From assembly GCA_013399875.1 (NCBI GenBank), contig VXAZ01003883.1, forward strand, positions 682,001 to 746,000: DNA of 64,000 bases, written 5' to 3'. A model generated the notes under the pieces. The model was not told the DNA's origin. It was given only the letters and a program-made list of their open reading frames with translations, and made no database searches. The stretch is from Gymnorhina tibicen. Its lineage: Eukaryota > Chordata > Aves > Passeriformes > Artamidae. Positions 12,197 through 25,415 of this stretch are shown here, piece after piece (position 1 is the first letter of the stretch; each line of letters begins with the position of its first letter). The translations under genes and the position numbers were made by a program.

Positions 12197-15100
12197 ACTC
12201 TTTTCTATTAATTTCATAGATGGCAGGAAAAGATTTCATTTGTGAAAATTTTTGAAGTTTGTGGTGTTTGGATTGCACCTGTTTTGGTTTTTTTTCATAA
12301 ATAATAAATAAGTAAGTAAATAACACTCTGCAATACAAGCTGTGCAAGCCAACCCCAAAATCATCTAGAAAGAAAACTTTTGAACTAATCTTATGAAGTC
12401 CTAACAAAATAATATGATGTTAACAGTAGTAGCACAGTGCTGAATAGGAAACTTTCTGGTCATCTGAGACTGTCAAAGCTGCCATAATTCTGAGCCATTC
12501 CTATTTGTCTTGAACCTCTATTTCATTACAAAAACACAAAGAAGAAATTAACTATTTCTTCCTGTGATAAGTTCATAGAGCATGCTTTGATATATGTATG
12601 CAATGCATACCGAAGAAGTAATGTATAAACAGTGGCAAAATTAGGCCCAACAGCTGAAATTGTAAACTAGAAGTAGGGTTAAATTTCCAAACATCTACCT
12701 CTTTTTGGGAAATATGATGTTCACAAGAATGACTTCATGGCTTTTGCCAGAACTGAAAAATACAAAAGAGCTTTTGACATTCTGTTCTGGGTCACCTTGT
12801 TTTGTGCATTTCTTTCTTGATCTCCACTGGCTTTGCTAACATCTGAGTCTTGTTTTAAGCTTGCTGATTGCATTGAGTTTGTATTTGCTACGCAATAAGC
12901 TGGCACTAAGAAGGATTTTGATCTTTAATCTGGTTCAAGGGATGCTAAGCAGCTCTGATTGCAGCCATAGGCAATACATGTACTAAATGAGATTGAAGGA
13001 CAAATTGAAATAAATAATGTTTGAGTAAATCACTTTGTCCTGGTTAAATGCATTTAACAATTTCATTTTCCCTTGCAAAGCAGGTTTTAAAGAAATTAAC
13101 AAGTGTTTTATTTTTTTTTCTGATGTAAATATAATGAATCTTTTTCCACACAGAGAAACTAATGTCATTGAAGTTGTTTCTCTTGTATGTATTACAATAG
13201 CTTCAAAGCTTTTCAGTAGAAAGCTGAGGAGAATTCACAGATCTGTAAAATATAGTGCTGTATTTATTGCTAAAGGCAAAACATGGGAAACTGGTTAAAT
13301 CTTCCTTAACAATCATACTTCACTTGAGTAATGATGTTTTAGGCCTTTTGACTAACAGTAGCTCCTGCAGACAGACAATACCAACTTTATGTAATTTTCA
13401 TTGCTCTAAGAAATAAAGTCTAGTAAAGAATTAGGTAGAGAAAGAACAAGGAAAAGCAGTTTTATTTGATCTGATCATTTTAGTAACATTCCACCTGCAA
13501 ATATTTACATTCCTTAGGGTAATATTTTAATGATGTCCTGTATTTGAAGAAGAGAAGCAGTAAACTAAAAAAATTGTCTTGTGTTTTAATTAGGGGAAAA
13601 GCTAGAAAGGATAAAACATATGGTTTAAAAAATATATTCCAAGAAGGAAATTAGTAGAGCAACTAACCTTTTTTGGCAGATTATCTATGTTATGTAAAAA
13701 AACTTGATAATCTGGTAGACTAAACCCTGTTGGGCCACAATTCCAAGGAGAAAAAAGAATATAGATGTTACAGCGTTTTGGAACCTATGTTCATCGATTA
13801 TTTCTCTGCATGTGAATATGTTTGAATAGTTCAATGCCTGTAAAACATGAAATGTCAAAGCAGCACATGCACTTGTTCAGAACAGAAAAGTGGTTACAGA
13901 ATAAAGTTTTAGTGATATAATTTAACTTCTATAATTTATTTTATTTCATTTTTTTTCTTCTTACATGCATAGGTCTGGGGAGAAATCCATGTTCTTTTTG
14001 GTACATCCTGATGCCCTGGTAGGATTCAGAATTTACTTCTACATTATATCATTTACTTCTGAATTATAGAATTCAGAATTGAATTCTGCATTATTGCTAA
14101 AATTTTTTCTTTATCATCATGTCAGAGATAACTGAAGGCTAGATACATCAGATAGGCAATGTAGTTTGGATAACTACAAAAACATAAAGTTGTGGCTGGT
14201 GAACTTTTATATCAGCAACTTCACATTATAATATAATCTTTATGCACCAATACCAGATTTAAAATACTTTCTTGGCCACTAAAGTCGGCATGGGTATCAG
14301 GGAGAATTTATATAAGGGACACTATTCATTTTATCACCTTTCATTGTAATTCATGCGTCCTGGTAGCTCCAAAACACATTTAGAGCACCCAGTTCATAAA
14401 ATTTTTTCATTACTTTCTAAAATTAACATTGATTTGGTGAAATTAGTAAATTGGTAGAAGGCAGAAAAATGTTGCAATGAGTATATCAGATTATGCAGTT
14501 ATGACATGCTGAAAGCATTAAATATAGACAAGTTACAACACTCAGTAGTCTAGGGACCCTAAAAATTTAATAAGCTGTAGCTGCGGACAAGAATCAAGCA
14601 GCTGCAGGGACAGAGAAAGAGGAAGTTCTAATCTCTTGGAAGTATGTATTTTGTTGGCAAAAGTAATGCATCTTCATAACTGTTCTGTCTGAATCATTAT
14701 TGAAAGTTCTCACAAATTTTCATCTAACGCGTATATCTGTTTCTCTTTTTTATATATTTTGCCAGTGTAGCAGTAGACAAAAACTCATACTCCAAGAAAG
14801 CTTATTACAGTGTGCAAGAAATATTAAGGATCTGAATATTTATTCTTTAATGTTCTGAACATAGTCCTCTATTCCCAATAAACCTTTTATGACCATTACA
14901 TTGATCTTCTTGAGCAGGGTATCTTTTTCACAAATATTCTGTGGGTAGAAGCTATGTTCAGGATGTAGATATTGAAACAAAATGCTGTTAAAAGAAAATT
15001 ATCAGTTCAGTCTTACGGTAGTCACGCTTAACAGTCAATTCATAAACAAAAGTCACAAGACATTGCTTTGAGCTATTTATTCAGATCTACACTACAACTT

Positions 15101-15922
15101 TATTCTCCAGTCCTGCTGGATTAGATCACATTTACTGTGAGCCTAGAAAACTTACAGCACGAGGGTTTCCTTTCATACCGTAGTAGTGATATTTGGGATT
15201 GCAGGCCAAAAAGTGGTGTTCTTCATATTTCTGACCAACCTGGAATCTACTTTAGCTGAATCTGAAAGAGCCCAAGTCTTTGTAACCAACCAGAGCGCTG
15301 AAAAAAACCTCTGATATATCACTAGTTATATTGTGATGTGATGTCAGAATCTAGGTTCTGAAGTGAATGAAGTATTCAGCTTATAAAGATATTAAAAAAA
15401 TCCCATTACAGAAGTCACTCATTCTAGAAATGCTTCACTCATATTAGGCTAATGCTACATGAGATGAACAGACTTCCCTCCTGCATTTAAATTGTCCCTA
15501 GAAGTAAAGCTTTTTCTTGTTCAATTTATCTAAAACTCTATCTTGGCTAGAGAACACCTGTGTTTAGAGATACAAAGGAAAAAAAAACAAAACAAAAAAA
15601 GCAAAAAGCCCCTTTTGTATGATTTTTTTGGGGGGGCGGGGGAACAGTATCAACACATTCTATTAATTGTATCACAAAACACAGAGTCAAATTTCAAACA
15701 CACTAGTTTGCAACTGTTCATATTTTTTCTCAGTCCTGGATCAAGGGACATGCACTTTAAATTTGATGGGAAGCAAAGGTAAGATTAAGTTGTCTATATG
15801 GAAATGTCTCAGTTCAGAGGTGAAATGCAATAACTTTAACAGCATACACTGCAATGTGACAGAGAGAATAAAAACTTCTTAAAAAGCTGTAGAGTAGAAA
15901 ATATTATTTTTCAAATTTGTAG
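12197..15922. other. AT-rich unique sequence
   Basis: No gene or interspersed repeat recognised over 3.7 kb. A perfect 8-bp stem hairpin (AGAATTCA / TGAATTCT, 4-base loop) lies at 14068-14087. An A-rich patch followed by a G-run occurs near 15580-15645. Confidence 0.4.
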
Positions 15923-16538
15923 TGTGATGACCCCAGGCAACACCCATCCAGCCTTTTTCTCACTCCCTTCTCCACAGGACAGAGAGAAAATAAAAAGAAG
16001 ACGAGAAGACTAATGGATCAACATAATGACAATTTAATAGAAAAAAAAAAGGCTGTGTGTGAAAGCAAAAGGAAAAAAATGGAATTAATTCAGAAAAAGG
16101 AATTCATTCACTACTTCCCATCAGTAGGCAGATGTCCATCTGCATCCTGGAAATCAGGGCCACATATTACAGGGCTGCTTGGGAAGACAAATGCCATAAT
16201 CAGTAACATGTCCCTTTCCTCTCTCATTTCTTGAGCATTTATTCTAAACACAGCATCATATGGTATTGGAATATCCCATCAGTCAATTTAGAACAGCTGT
16301 CCGGGCTATGATGCCCCCAACCTCCTGCTTATCCTCAGCCTGCTCACTAGGGCATTAGGGCAGAGGGAATGAAGATGAAGAAAGGGAGAGAGAAAAACTT
16401 GACACTGTGTAGGTACCATTCAGTAATAGTCAAAAAACACTGGTGTGTTATCTGCAGTGTTTTAGACAGGAATTCAAAGCACAGAACACTCTGGGCTGCT
16501 ATGAAGTAATTTGACTGTATCCGAGTCAGACCCAGTAT
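15923..16538 (-). mobile_element. solo LTR of an endogenous retrovirus
   Basis: On the + strand the element runs from TGTGATGACCCC to about CCCAGTAT. It carries the blocks CAACACCCATCCAGCC, TACTTCCCATCAGTAGGCAG, TGCTTGGGAAGACAAA and CTGGTGTGTTA, which I associate with a bird LTR family. A reverse-complement ATTAAA lies at 16033-16038 and AATAAA near 16230, giving the minus orientation. No retroviral gene is attached. The ends are approximate and the terminal CA appears mutated. Confidence 0.75.
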
Positions 16539-16551
16539 GAAATGATTCAGA

Positions 16552-16975
16552 TGCCTGGAGTGGCTACTTAGAGACTAGACAAGAGTAAGGGAATAAAGGT
16601 AGGTATTTATTTGAAGGGCCTTCAAAGGTACACCCTGGGGAGCCAGAGGCTACTTCCAAAATGGACCCCAAGATGGACGATGAGTCATGAGTTCTTCACA
16701 CTTTTATAGGTTTGGTCCATTTGCATATCAGCATAAATTCACCAATTAAACTTTAGCTAATGATGTAATTTCTTCAGTTTCTCCACCTTTCTAGACGCCC
16801 TAGTTTACAACTTTTGGGCCAAGGACAATCTGAGTGTCCTTGAATAACAAGCTTGGAGTGGCTTTGTTGTATCTAGCTGACATGAGAGAACAGAAGTTAA
16901 CAGGCTACAAGAAAGTTCAGAGTTACAACTAGGCAATACAGTATTTGAAGAATATAAAAGCTAAAACCTAAGGCA
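16552..16975 (-). mobile_element. solo LTR, 424 bp, with near-perfect target duplication
   Basis: The element starts TGCC and ends GGCA. It has a minus-strand TATA box (TTTTATA at 16702-16708) and a polyadenylation signal in reverse (TTTATT at 16606-16611). Flanks TCAGA (16547-16551) and TCAGT (16976-16980) match at four of five positions, as expected for a slightly aged 5-bp target duplication. No internal retroviral sequence is present, so it is a solo LTR. It lies only about 13 bp from the preceding LTR. Confidence 0.75.
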
Positions 16976-16980
16976 TCAGT

Positions 16981-18501
16981 ATCTTCCAAAAATGATCAAG
17001 GCAGGCTGATTTATAGATTTATAGAGAAATTTTTCTTGGGATTTTTATCAGTTACCATTATTGTGATTGCTACAGTTGGAAGAACAATTTTAGTTAGAAC
17101 TATTTAAAAAAACTGTTTTAAAAATTCTGTATGTAAAGGAAAAAGTCCTTCCTAAAGTGAAACCTTAAAAAAGGCTTACAGATGAGCAAACAAGTATGAG
17201 ATAATCAAAATGTTCATAATTTTTTGGCGTAAACTCATACACTAATGAATGAATATATTGCGTCTGGGATTTACACAGAACAAGTATCAACATTGTCTCT
17301 TATGCATTACTTTACATAGTTAGGCTAACAGCTCATTAAAATTCATAACTGTATTTACGAATGAAAATCACACTTTTGATCTTCCAACCACTGCAAGCAT
17401 TATCTACAAAAACAGTGGAAACACCAGACCTACAAGGAAATCCAAAATACGCTAAGGTTTTGTCAGAAGATACAGACATTATGTTTCCCGCACCTGTCAA
17501 ATCAGTAAAGTAAAATTACAGCTATTTTCATAATAAATGAAAATTCTCACTTTATGATTAATCTTATGCCAGGAGGACAATAAAGAAAAAAGATGGTAAA
17601 ACAGCTTTTAGAGCTGGGATGAAGAAAAGCATAGTCCATATGAGGTGGACTGTTGAAATATAAGATGAAGTACTTCTAAGAGATCAGTCTAACCCCAAGT
17701 TCATACTGACTGGTAAAAACATCTTTTCACACTACAAGTACATAATGTTAATATTTATATTTTAATGTATTTTTTATGAAATTCATTACCGACGATAAAG
17801 AATTCCTTAACTATGAGTACTAGAATCAATCTATGCATAATTCCTGTAGGGAAACTTCACCTAAACAGAAAAAATCTCACTTGCTACATTATAAAAATCA
17901 GTCAAAAGACTAGCAACACTTTAAATTGCATAAGCATAGAATAGATCTCCTGTAAGAGGTGAAATTATTATCCCTTTCACAGAAAGGGAGTGCTACATCA
18001 CTCCTGAGCTCACGAAAGGGTACAGTGGAAGGGCAATATCTTGCTCACTAGTTAGAAAGATGTACAATCATCAGAGAACAAGGTTTTTGCCCTTTCTTGC
18101 CAGGGTCCATTCCCAAATTCTCCTGCTTCACTAACACTGTTCAAAAAACCACCAGATTTGGAGGAAAATGGATGTAGGCTACAATAAATTCTAGAGATAC
18201 AGTTTCTCTACTGCACCTGCCTTTTGGTTGATTGTTTATTCTTTAGAACACAGGGACAAAAGGTGTGATGGTCTTTCAGATATGAATTTTACAGTGCTAC
18301 AAGAATGCCAGAGGGTGACATTTCTGGTAGTAGCATACTATCTTCTTTCAGACTTAATGGATCACAACAAATTATAGAACATTAGGTGTAAATTACATCA
18401 AATTTGATTAATATAAAAAATGTTACTTTTTACATTGACTTCACATTAAAAAAAAACCAACAACTAAATTTGAAAATATCTAGGAAAAGTTGTAGATCCA
18501 A
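16981..18501. other. AT-rich unique sequence
   Basis: Nothing recognisable; no open frame of note. Confidence 0.4.
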
Positions 18502-19134
18502 TGTGAGCAATTGCCGCGGCGCTCTGTCCGGCTGGCAGTGACCAGCGCCGGGCTCCCGCCCCGCATGGCAGGGGGTGATGGAAGCTGCTCGCAGGCGCGG
18601 CAGGATCAGCGAAGCTCCGGCACGGGCTCGCCCCAATCCACCGGTGTTAAGGGCGCGTGGAGGAGGCAAAGAAGAGGCGGAGGGGGTTCTTCGTGGACGG
18701 CAGGAAGGGTTTATTGACAAAGGACGAGGGACCACGAGGAACCAAAGAAAACCCACGGAGAACCAGGATTACAATACAGACATAGGGTTTTATACGCCAG
18801 CGAAAAGGGGAGGGGAAAACATGAAACAGCCAATGGTACCGTAACAAGGAGGGGGTACCCAGGCAGGGCAAAAGGGTTACACAACCAATGGGGAATAACG
18901 TGGGAGGAGAGAAATAACATGGGCCAACAGGGAGTCAGAAACCATAGAACATTCTAGGGAAATAACTGTATACGGAGAGGAAAGGAGGGGGCAGCAGCGG
19001 CCAATTATGATTATGCAAGTTTGCATATTCTGCACAGCCCTCTGGGAAGTCACCCTAACCTAAGGTTCTTGGGCTGTTGGGGGCACTGAACCAATGCACC
19101 TGCAGGTCCATATGGCTCTGCTATCCAGGACACA
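18502..19134 (-). mobile_element. GC-rich solo LTR of an endogenous retrovirus
   Basis: The stretch is sharply richer in G+C and CpG than its surroundings. On the + strand it runs from TGTGAGCAATTGCC to CCAGGACACA, i.e. TG...CA ends. Read on the minus strand it has a TATA box (TTTTATA at 18788-18794 on +) and then, downstream, AATAAA (TTTATT at 18710-18715 on +), plus several CCAAT-type boxes (AACCAATGG, AGCCAATGG on +), the usual promoter order of U3-R-U5. No clear target duplication was seen with these ends. The four open frames in the interval are by-products of the GC content. CpG retention suggests a fairly recent insertion. Confidence 0.8.
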
Positions 19135-21339
19135 CCACAAGAAGCAATTCCTATCTCAGTCAAAGAAATAATCCAGGAAAAAAAGTCAGGATAAAAAAGT
19201 TCATCTAAGGAGATAGGTACATAATCAGAAAAGTAGCTTTCAATTTGTATATGACATATAAAATGTGAATTTATGGTCAGAAAATAGAGGTTTACTCATT
19301 TTATCATTGGGAAGAAAGAGCTCCAATACCAAGCAATGTACTAACATAATAATAGTCCTTTTTTTTTTGGTATTTATCAGGTTTTGACCTGAGTACCTAC
19401 TAAGAAAAAAATTAAACTAATTAAACTAATTAAACTAATTAAACTAATTAAAACTCTTTGCAACAGCATCCAGTTTATCTATGATCATAGAGGAAAGGCT
19501 TACCATCACAATATGATTTGACAGCATATGGTATTGATCAAAAGCAATATTGACATCACTGACTATGCTGAACCGTAAATTAAAGTCTTTTCTTGTTCTT
19601 GTCCACAGGTATTGAGTGAAGACCCTCTTAAAATATCAGGAGATTAGATATCTACAGCTTCCTATTGCCAAAGATTTTTCTTAAGCCTCCTCTGTCCTGT
19701 TCTTTGTTATAGCTTCGCTTCCGTACCATCAGGAAAAGGTGTTTTCAAGGAAGAATCAGAGGACGGAGTGTAAAAGTCACTTTGATCCACCGACCAACTA
19801 GGATTGGATTTGCTGTTTTAGAAAGGTTGTTAGAGGTAGTTTTGCCTTCACTCTCCTCACAATTTAATGGGACATTTTTGTGGCCATCAGCACTGCTCCA
19901 TTTCACCCTTTGTTGTTTGGTACTGATCCTCCACTGGAAAATCAATATTGTAGGGACCATCCTGCATTTTACTCTTACAGTGGAATAACAGCAAAACCTA
20001 AGAATGACGGTATTGAAGGATTATGTATCTCTCTATCTGATAAATAGGAAGAGTAATATTCAATCCTCTAAAAATTAACTTGGAAAAACTTCAGAAATTA
20101 ATGAAGTGTGCCTTACAAAAATGTGTCAATAATTTCCCATATGTGGTCTGCATTAATTTCAAATTTTGTATTCAAATAACAGCTGCTATAAACTTCTTTT
20201 TAAAAAATCCCTGTATCTATGGTTATCCATTGTGATGAGAATATAATAAAGCATTGGTAAAAAATATGACAGTAAATTTTAAAATCATTATGCAAGACAA
20301 GTCGATATGAATCCAGTTTTTCTCTGCTGGGTATAACAAACAGTTTTTAAATGAATGAGTGAAATCTATGTGACTGTATCAGCTACCCAAATGCTGTATG
20401 GCTCATTGGGAAGTTGTCACACTAAAAATTCTGCCTGCTTTTCTCAGAAGTGGCAGGAAGCAGATCACTTTGTATTGTGAGGATTCATAATGCTTCTAGT
20501 TTCTTTACTGCAAAATATTTCCATGCTCCAGTTATAATTTGTAGGAAAGATTCTGGAAAATTAAACTTACTGAATATCAGTGCAAGTATTTGAAAGCAAT
20601 TTTACAGTGGAGTTATTTTCATGTATGACTTGAAAAAGGTGATTATTTCGTTTCTGACAATTACTTTTTTCTTTTGCACAATATGATGATACAACAAGGT
20701 GTTTGTGAATGTCTTATGAACAGCACATTCACAGATTTTCAGAAAATTAAATTCATACCAGATGATTTTAGTAATGACTTGGACAGCAGCAGCAGTAAAT
20801 GATAAATAAAGAAGTCATAAATTAGCAGACATACTTCAAAATCTGTTTTTATGAGTAATATTTAAAGTGGTTATCTGTGACAGTTTTTTTTGTATATAAA
20901 ATTACAAAGATAGATACATATTTATTAAATAAATTATTATATCTAAAATAACTTACCCTTATCTCCCAAACAAATTGTAGATACATAAGAACATTCCTGA
21001 GAACAGTCCTCCAGCTAATCTTGATTCATGGTGCCACTTTATGCATGGCTAGTAGAACTGAGACCATTTTATCTTTTCCTAAATGTCTTTTGAAGTTTAT
21101 GGTCATTGAAAAATCCATGCAAATAAATTGGTGAAGTTAATGATATATTCAGGTCTCATACAGAGTACAAAAGCATTATGGTGACTTAAATTCCTCTAGA
21201 AACAAGAAGAGATGGAATGAAAGAGTTTGGTAACACATGTCTAGGGTGTTTTTTCTCATTCAGATAAATGTGTTCATATAAACAGAGAAGAATATTATAA
21301 CATCAATCTATAGTAGCTCTAATACTTTATGTTAAAGGA
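19135..21339. other. AT-rich unique sequence
   Basis: No gene or interspersed repeat recognised. A minisatellite of 9-bp units lies at 19411-19453. The mirror frames at 19745-19988 show no protein features. Confidence 0.4.
19411..19453. repeat. 9-bp tandem repeat (ATTAAACTA)n
   Basis: About 4.8 near-perfect copies of ATTAAACTA in 43 bp. Confidence 0.95.
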
Positions 21340-22960
21340 TGCTAGGCACAAGGCTGCCTCCAACAGCCCCATTTCAGGACTTCTTCTGACAGCCACTGGA
21401 ACCCATTTCCTCAGGGACCCAGGGTCTTTGCCCAGGCTGAGGGATACAGTTGCCACTTTCCTGTTTACAGGCAGAACCTGAAGTGAATTTCAGTACATAT
21501 CCCAGAGACACACACAGACACAAACGTACAGGACAGTGGCTTGGCCAGCCACACAGGCTGTCACAGACAATGTGCTGCCTTCCCCAAAACCCCTGCTCTT
21601 GGGCTGGCAGAGGCCAGATTTCACTGATACAGGCATACACATAAAACTCTCTGGATGCACAGACACATGCCATTCATGGCTCCCCTGAGTACTGACACAG
21701 TCCCTCTGTCTGGCACCCCTGCCTCCATCCCAGCCCCCTTACTTATCCCATGGTTCTCCTACTCACCTACTGGCCCACCTTGCTGCTGGCTGCATACACA
21801 CAGCACTTGTGTACTACAGGCACCCCACAATCATGGATCCTCTGGATCCTCCGCCCACCTGATACCTGTGGCCCAACCTGAGGCTGTCCTGGTTGCTTGC
21901 TGGTTCAGCTTGAGGTTTGCTAGCAAATGCCTATGGACAGCCCAAGCACGCCAGGGCTGGGTAAGATAAAGTCACTTGGAGCCCCAGCAGCCAATACCCA
22001 GAACACAGGCTGTGTCCTGATGTCCTGCTACAGCTGCCAGCACCAATTGAGGAATCACGCCAGTGACCATTATCTGTTTTTTGGGTTATGTACCATTCCT
22101 ATCCCATGGCTGGAGGTTAACAACTTCCACTTTCTCCAATAGCTGACTTCAAGACTCCATTCTCTCTCATAGCTGACCACTGGCCAGGGGCACCCACACC
22201 CTCCATCTGACTCCAGCAACCAGTATCAGTTTTCGCTCACACAGAGTTCTCACCAGTAGCTGGCACTTAGTCCTTGCAGCACACACACACATAGGACAGA
22301 GTGACATTATGCAGAGGTTTAAGAAGTTGTGAGAAGGTAGGATAGACTGTAGTGATCAGACACGGGACTCAGTCAGACAACTGTACTGATTGATTCCATT
22401 TTACATGCAACAGGACTCTTTTGTAGCCTTTTCTCTGTGTTTTTTCCTTTGCTCCCTGATTTTCTTCTTTCATCACACAGTCACACTAGCCCCCTCAAAC
22501 AGTCCCTCAGGTTTGCAAGGTCCTTCTTTGCCTGCTCCTTGGTGATGGCCCATTCATTAATGCTGCTGACCAGGCCAGTTCCTTGTCTTTGCCTCCGTAC
22601 TGTCCGTTAGTTTTGTGTCTCTGTATATTTGGTCTATGGCTTCCCTCTTTGCCTTAGTGTTCCATTTGACAATGTCCTTAATCAGATAATCTTATGGAAG
22701 TAAACATTTCTGTGCTCTATCTACTCTTACAAGCTCATGTTTCTGACAATGTTTAATTCTCATTATTGTCTGGTCAGGTTTGTGTCTGTCTATGATCTTT
22801 CTAATTGAATATACAAGTTGTCTTTACTGGCAGCTACACACTATATTTGAGCATAAGCTTTTTGTTTTATTGCCCAGGCTCTGTATTTTTGAAGGTCTTT
22901 ACAGGATGTGGCACTAGATTCCCAAGCAGAAAAATTCAGACCTTAAGAAATGGAAACGGG
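21340..22960 (-). mobile_element. probable degraded endogenous retroviral segment
   Basis: A block clearly richer in G+C than its flanks. The 22240-22420 part (cores AGGTTTAAGAAGTTGTGAGA and CACGGGACTCAGTCAGACAA) resembles a bird retroviral LTR from memory. The adjacent 22481-22820 region reads as a decayed protein-coding stretch on the minus strand (separate entry). The 21340-22230 part has a dense CA/CT-rich texture and open frames on both strands without recognisable motifs. Ends, family and orientation are uncertain. Confidence 0.4.
22481..22820 (-). pseudogene. decayed coding remnant, probably retroelement-derived
   Basis: On the minus strand one frame stays open from 22820 to 22557, interrupted by a single stop at 22694-22692. 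A second frame takes over from about 22576 to a stop at 22481, implying one frameshift near 22557-22576. The peptide is rich in K, R, D and E, with segments such as DIVKWNTKAKREAIDQIYRD and INEWAITKEQAKKDLANLRD, which look like an alpha-helical Gag- or Env-type region. I do not recognise the exact protein. Location within the degraded retroviral block suggests a viral gene relic, but a host processed pseudogene is not excluded. Confidence 0.4.
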
Positions 22961-24926
22961 AGTTTAATAAATTAAGGATTCATATATTTTTAGTAAAATG
23001 TGTTACAGTGATATTGTGTGTTTTCATGAGGCGGTGATGAAGCAAATAAAATTCCAACATTTTCCCCTTATTATTTGGCTAATCTTTCTGGGTGAATTTT
23101 ATCTCACTATTTGCTCATGTTAAAACTAAATGAATTAATTGAAATATTCTCAGTTAAGTATTTAATAAGGGTATCAATGACTCACAGAGAAGTAGGCATG
23201 GCAAAAAGGAATCTCTTCTCTTTTTGCAACTCAGAAATTCTTCAGGTAATACAAGTATTAGTCCAATAACTCTTTTTTCAAGGAAATAAAAATAAATATA
23301 ATCTGAAATATTAAGACTTTGTACCCTTAGGAACTTGAGAAAATAACTAAAAAAAAAATAGCCTCTTTTCAAGATGTTTAAACTCACATGAATGAGTCCC
23401 TTCTTCTGTTATAATGCTGAATTAGATATTTTTTAAGTTAGCATTCTAGACTGAGAAGGTCTCTATTCCAAATCTTATATGAACACAAAGAATGGTCATA
23501 GGTGCATGCTTCTACAGAAAAGATTGATTGAGAACCCATAAAGTACATGCATCCCAATGGAAAAAATATACTCTCTGCTTCCATCTCCTGGTGGAGAGAC
23601 ACAAGCAGAGTTTCATTTGCATAAAATTTTTATTCATAATTCCTTCAGTGACACATGGGAGTGATCATCACTATACACAAACTCATAATTAGTTGAGAAT
23701 TGGAATTGCAAGGAGAGAGGTGACAAGGGATTTCTTTCATGTAGCTAAAAGAACATCTGTGAGGCAAGGACTCGCAGATGTTGAAGCATCCTGCAAGTTA
23801 TTAGTTGTCAGGTCCTGCAGACGATGTGCTATTGAGAGGTGAAATATAGGTGTTTCTTAAATGAATCTACAGAGGGCAGAAGAAGAGCTAAGTGAAATCC
23901 TGTGATAATCTTCCTAACATTTTCCTAACAGGATAGCAAAATTGCATTTCAGAGTTTCAGGCCTTCTTATTCATTAACAGCAAAGGAAGCATGGAGCTTA
24001 GTTGATCAGAAAAGATGTTGTTTGGCTGTTTTATTTTGTTTGTTAGTTATTTTTTAATCTCATAGAAATTCTGTCTTAGATCAAAAAACTTGTCGTAGTG
24101 ACTCTTTTTTTTAGAATAATTCATTTTGATTGAGAAAATTAGTAATTCATAATTTCAGAAAATTTTAAAAGAAGTTTCTCTTGCCATGAATTTTGATATA
24201 GTATTAGTATTGGTATAGTATTAGCTTGTGTTAAGTAACTGTCAGCATTTTATGAGAGAATCACAGACTGCACCTGTATTATGAAGTTATTTCACTGCTT
24301 TATCCTAGTGCTCTAGTCTCCTTGACATACCTTCAGGGATGTGTGTTCCTGAGCTCTGTTCAGGAAGGAACTTATGTTTATTTGACAGGGAAGCTGACCA
24401 GCTGTACATACCTATATCTACATCCAGCAGACAGTATAGGTAATTTTGTTTCTCCAGATTGAAAGAGTCTTCCAATACAAAGTCACTTTTCTCCATTCCG
24501 TGCCATCCTTCACAACAGCACATTGCATACTTTCAGGCTACTTCCCAGAATATACCTGTCAGAGTTTCAGCACAGTGTAAGAAAACAATCTGGAGAGTTG
24601 CAGAAGCTTTCTCATTAGTCATTTTTTCTGTCTCAGGTATCAGCATACAAAAGCTGGTAGGGATCGACTACCTGTAGGGACCTTGTGTTGTCTCAAAATT
24701 TTGCTGTCGGGAGGATTCCCCACAGTATTACAAGGAGGTCAATTGCCATATCTGCCATATGGTCAACACTTTGCAGATGGTTACTGTCACTCTCAAAATC
24801 TTGTTATGAGCACAGGGGAACACAGACTGTGTGCAGTCAAGAATTTATTGTTAGTATAATTAATGTTTTAACAGTGTAACTAAGAAACAGCAAGCAGTTC
24901 TTATTAGTCCAGTTAAATTAATTTTA
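22961..24926. other. AT-rich unique sequence
   Basis: No gene recognised. Sequence at 24660-24870 has a slightly LTR-like look (reverse AATAAA near 24843) but no clear ends, so it is not called. Confidence 0.35.
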
Positions 24927-25415
24927 ACACTGATAGTCAAAATTATGTAACCAGTACAGAGAATTCTCCTTGATAATACATTTAAAATTGTTATTTTCCA
25001 ATAATATTAAGATCTTTCCTACTGTTTCTTGGATATTGTTCTCACTCTCACAATGTTCTCTAGTCCTAGTTTTAATGGTGCTAGCTGGTCTTCCTCAAAA
25101 AGACTTCTTCACAAAGAGTGTGGGTGACTTATGACAAATCATCCTCACTTTTTCCTTTTGGAAGATTACTATGTTCATAGTGGAGTGGTTCTTCCTACTC
25201 ATATTTGAATCTGGTTTAAGTTGGTTGTAAATATTTTCTAGCACAATCTGCTCCATTGCTCTTTCTTCATTGCTAAAAGTTCCAAAGTCTTGCGTTTCCA
25301 GTACCATCCTAAAGTATAGACTCATATGAGTTATCTCTTTGTTGTAGTGGATCAAGAATGACACACCAGATAGTGACGGTTCATTTGGATGGCCTCCAAA
25401 TTCAACAGCTCTGCA
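24927..25415 (-). pseudogene. long frame with one stop, unidentified
   Basis: On the minus strand one reading frame is open from 25415 to 25098 (about 106 codons), broken by a single TGA at 25097-25095. It continues in the same frame for about 56 codons to a TAA at 24926-24924. The predicted peptide has mixed, protein-like composition, for example FGTFSNEERAMEQIVLENIY. No family is recognised and no start methionine or splice sites stand out. It could be a processed pseudogene, a transposon protein relic or chance, since frames near 100 codons are expected a few times in a window of this size and composition. Confidence 0.2.

Noticed and set aside
18430..18920. Several overlapping open frames of 68-108 codons
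   Set aside because: They lie in a GC-rich retroviral LTR where stop codons are rare; no protein motif is present and frames are open on both strands.
24660..24870. Possible LTR with reverse AATAAA
   Set aside because: No clear TG/CA ends, TATA box or familiar blocks, so not enough to call.
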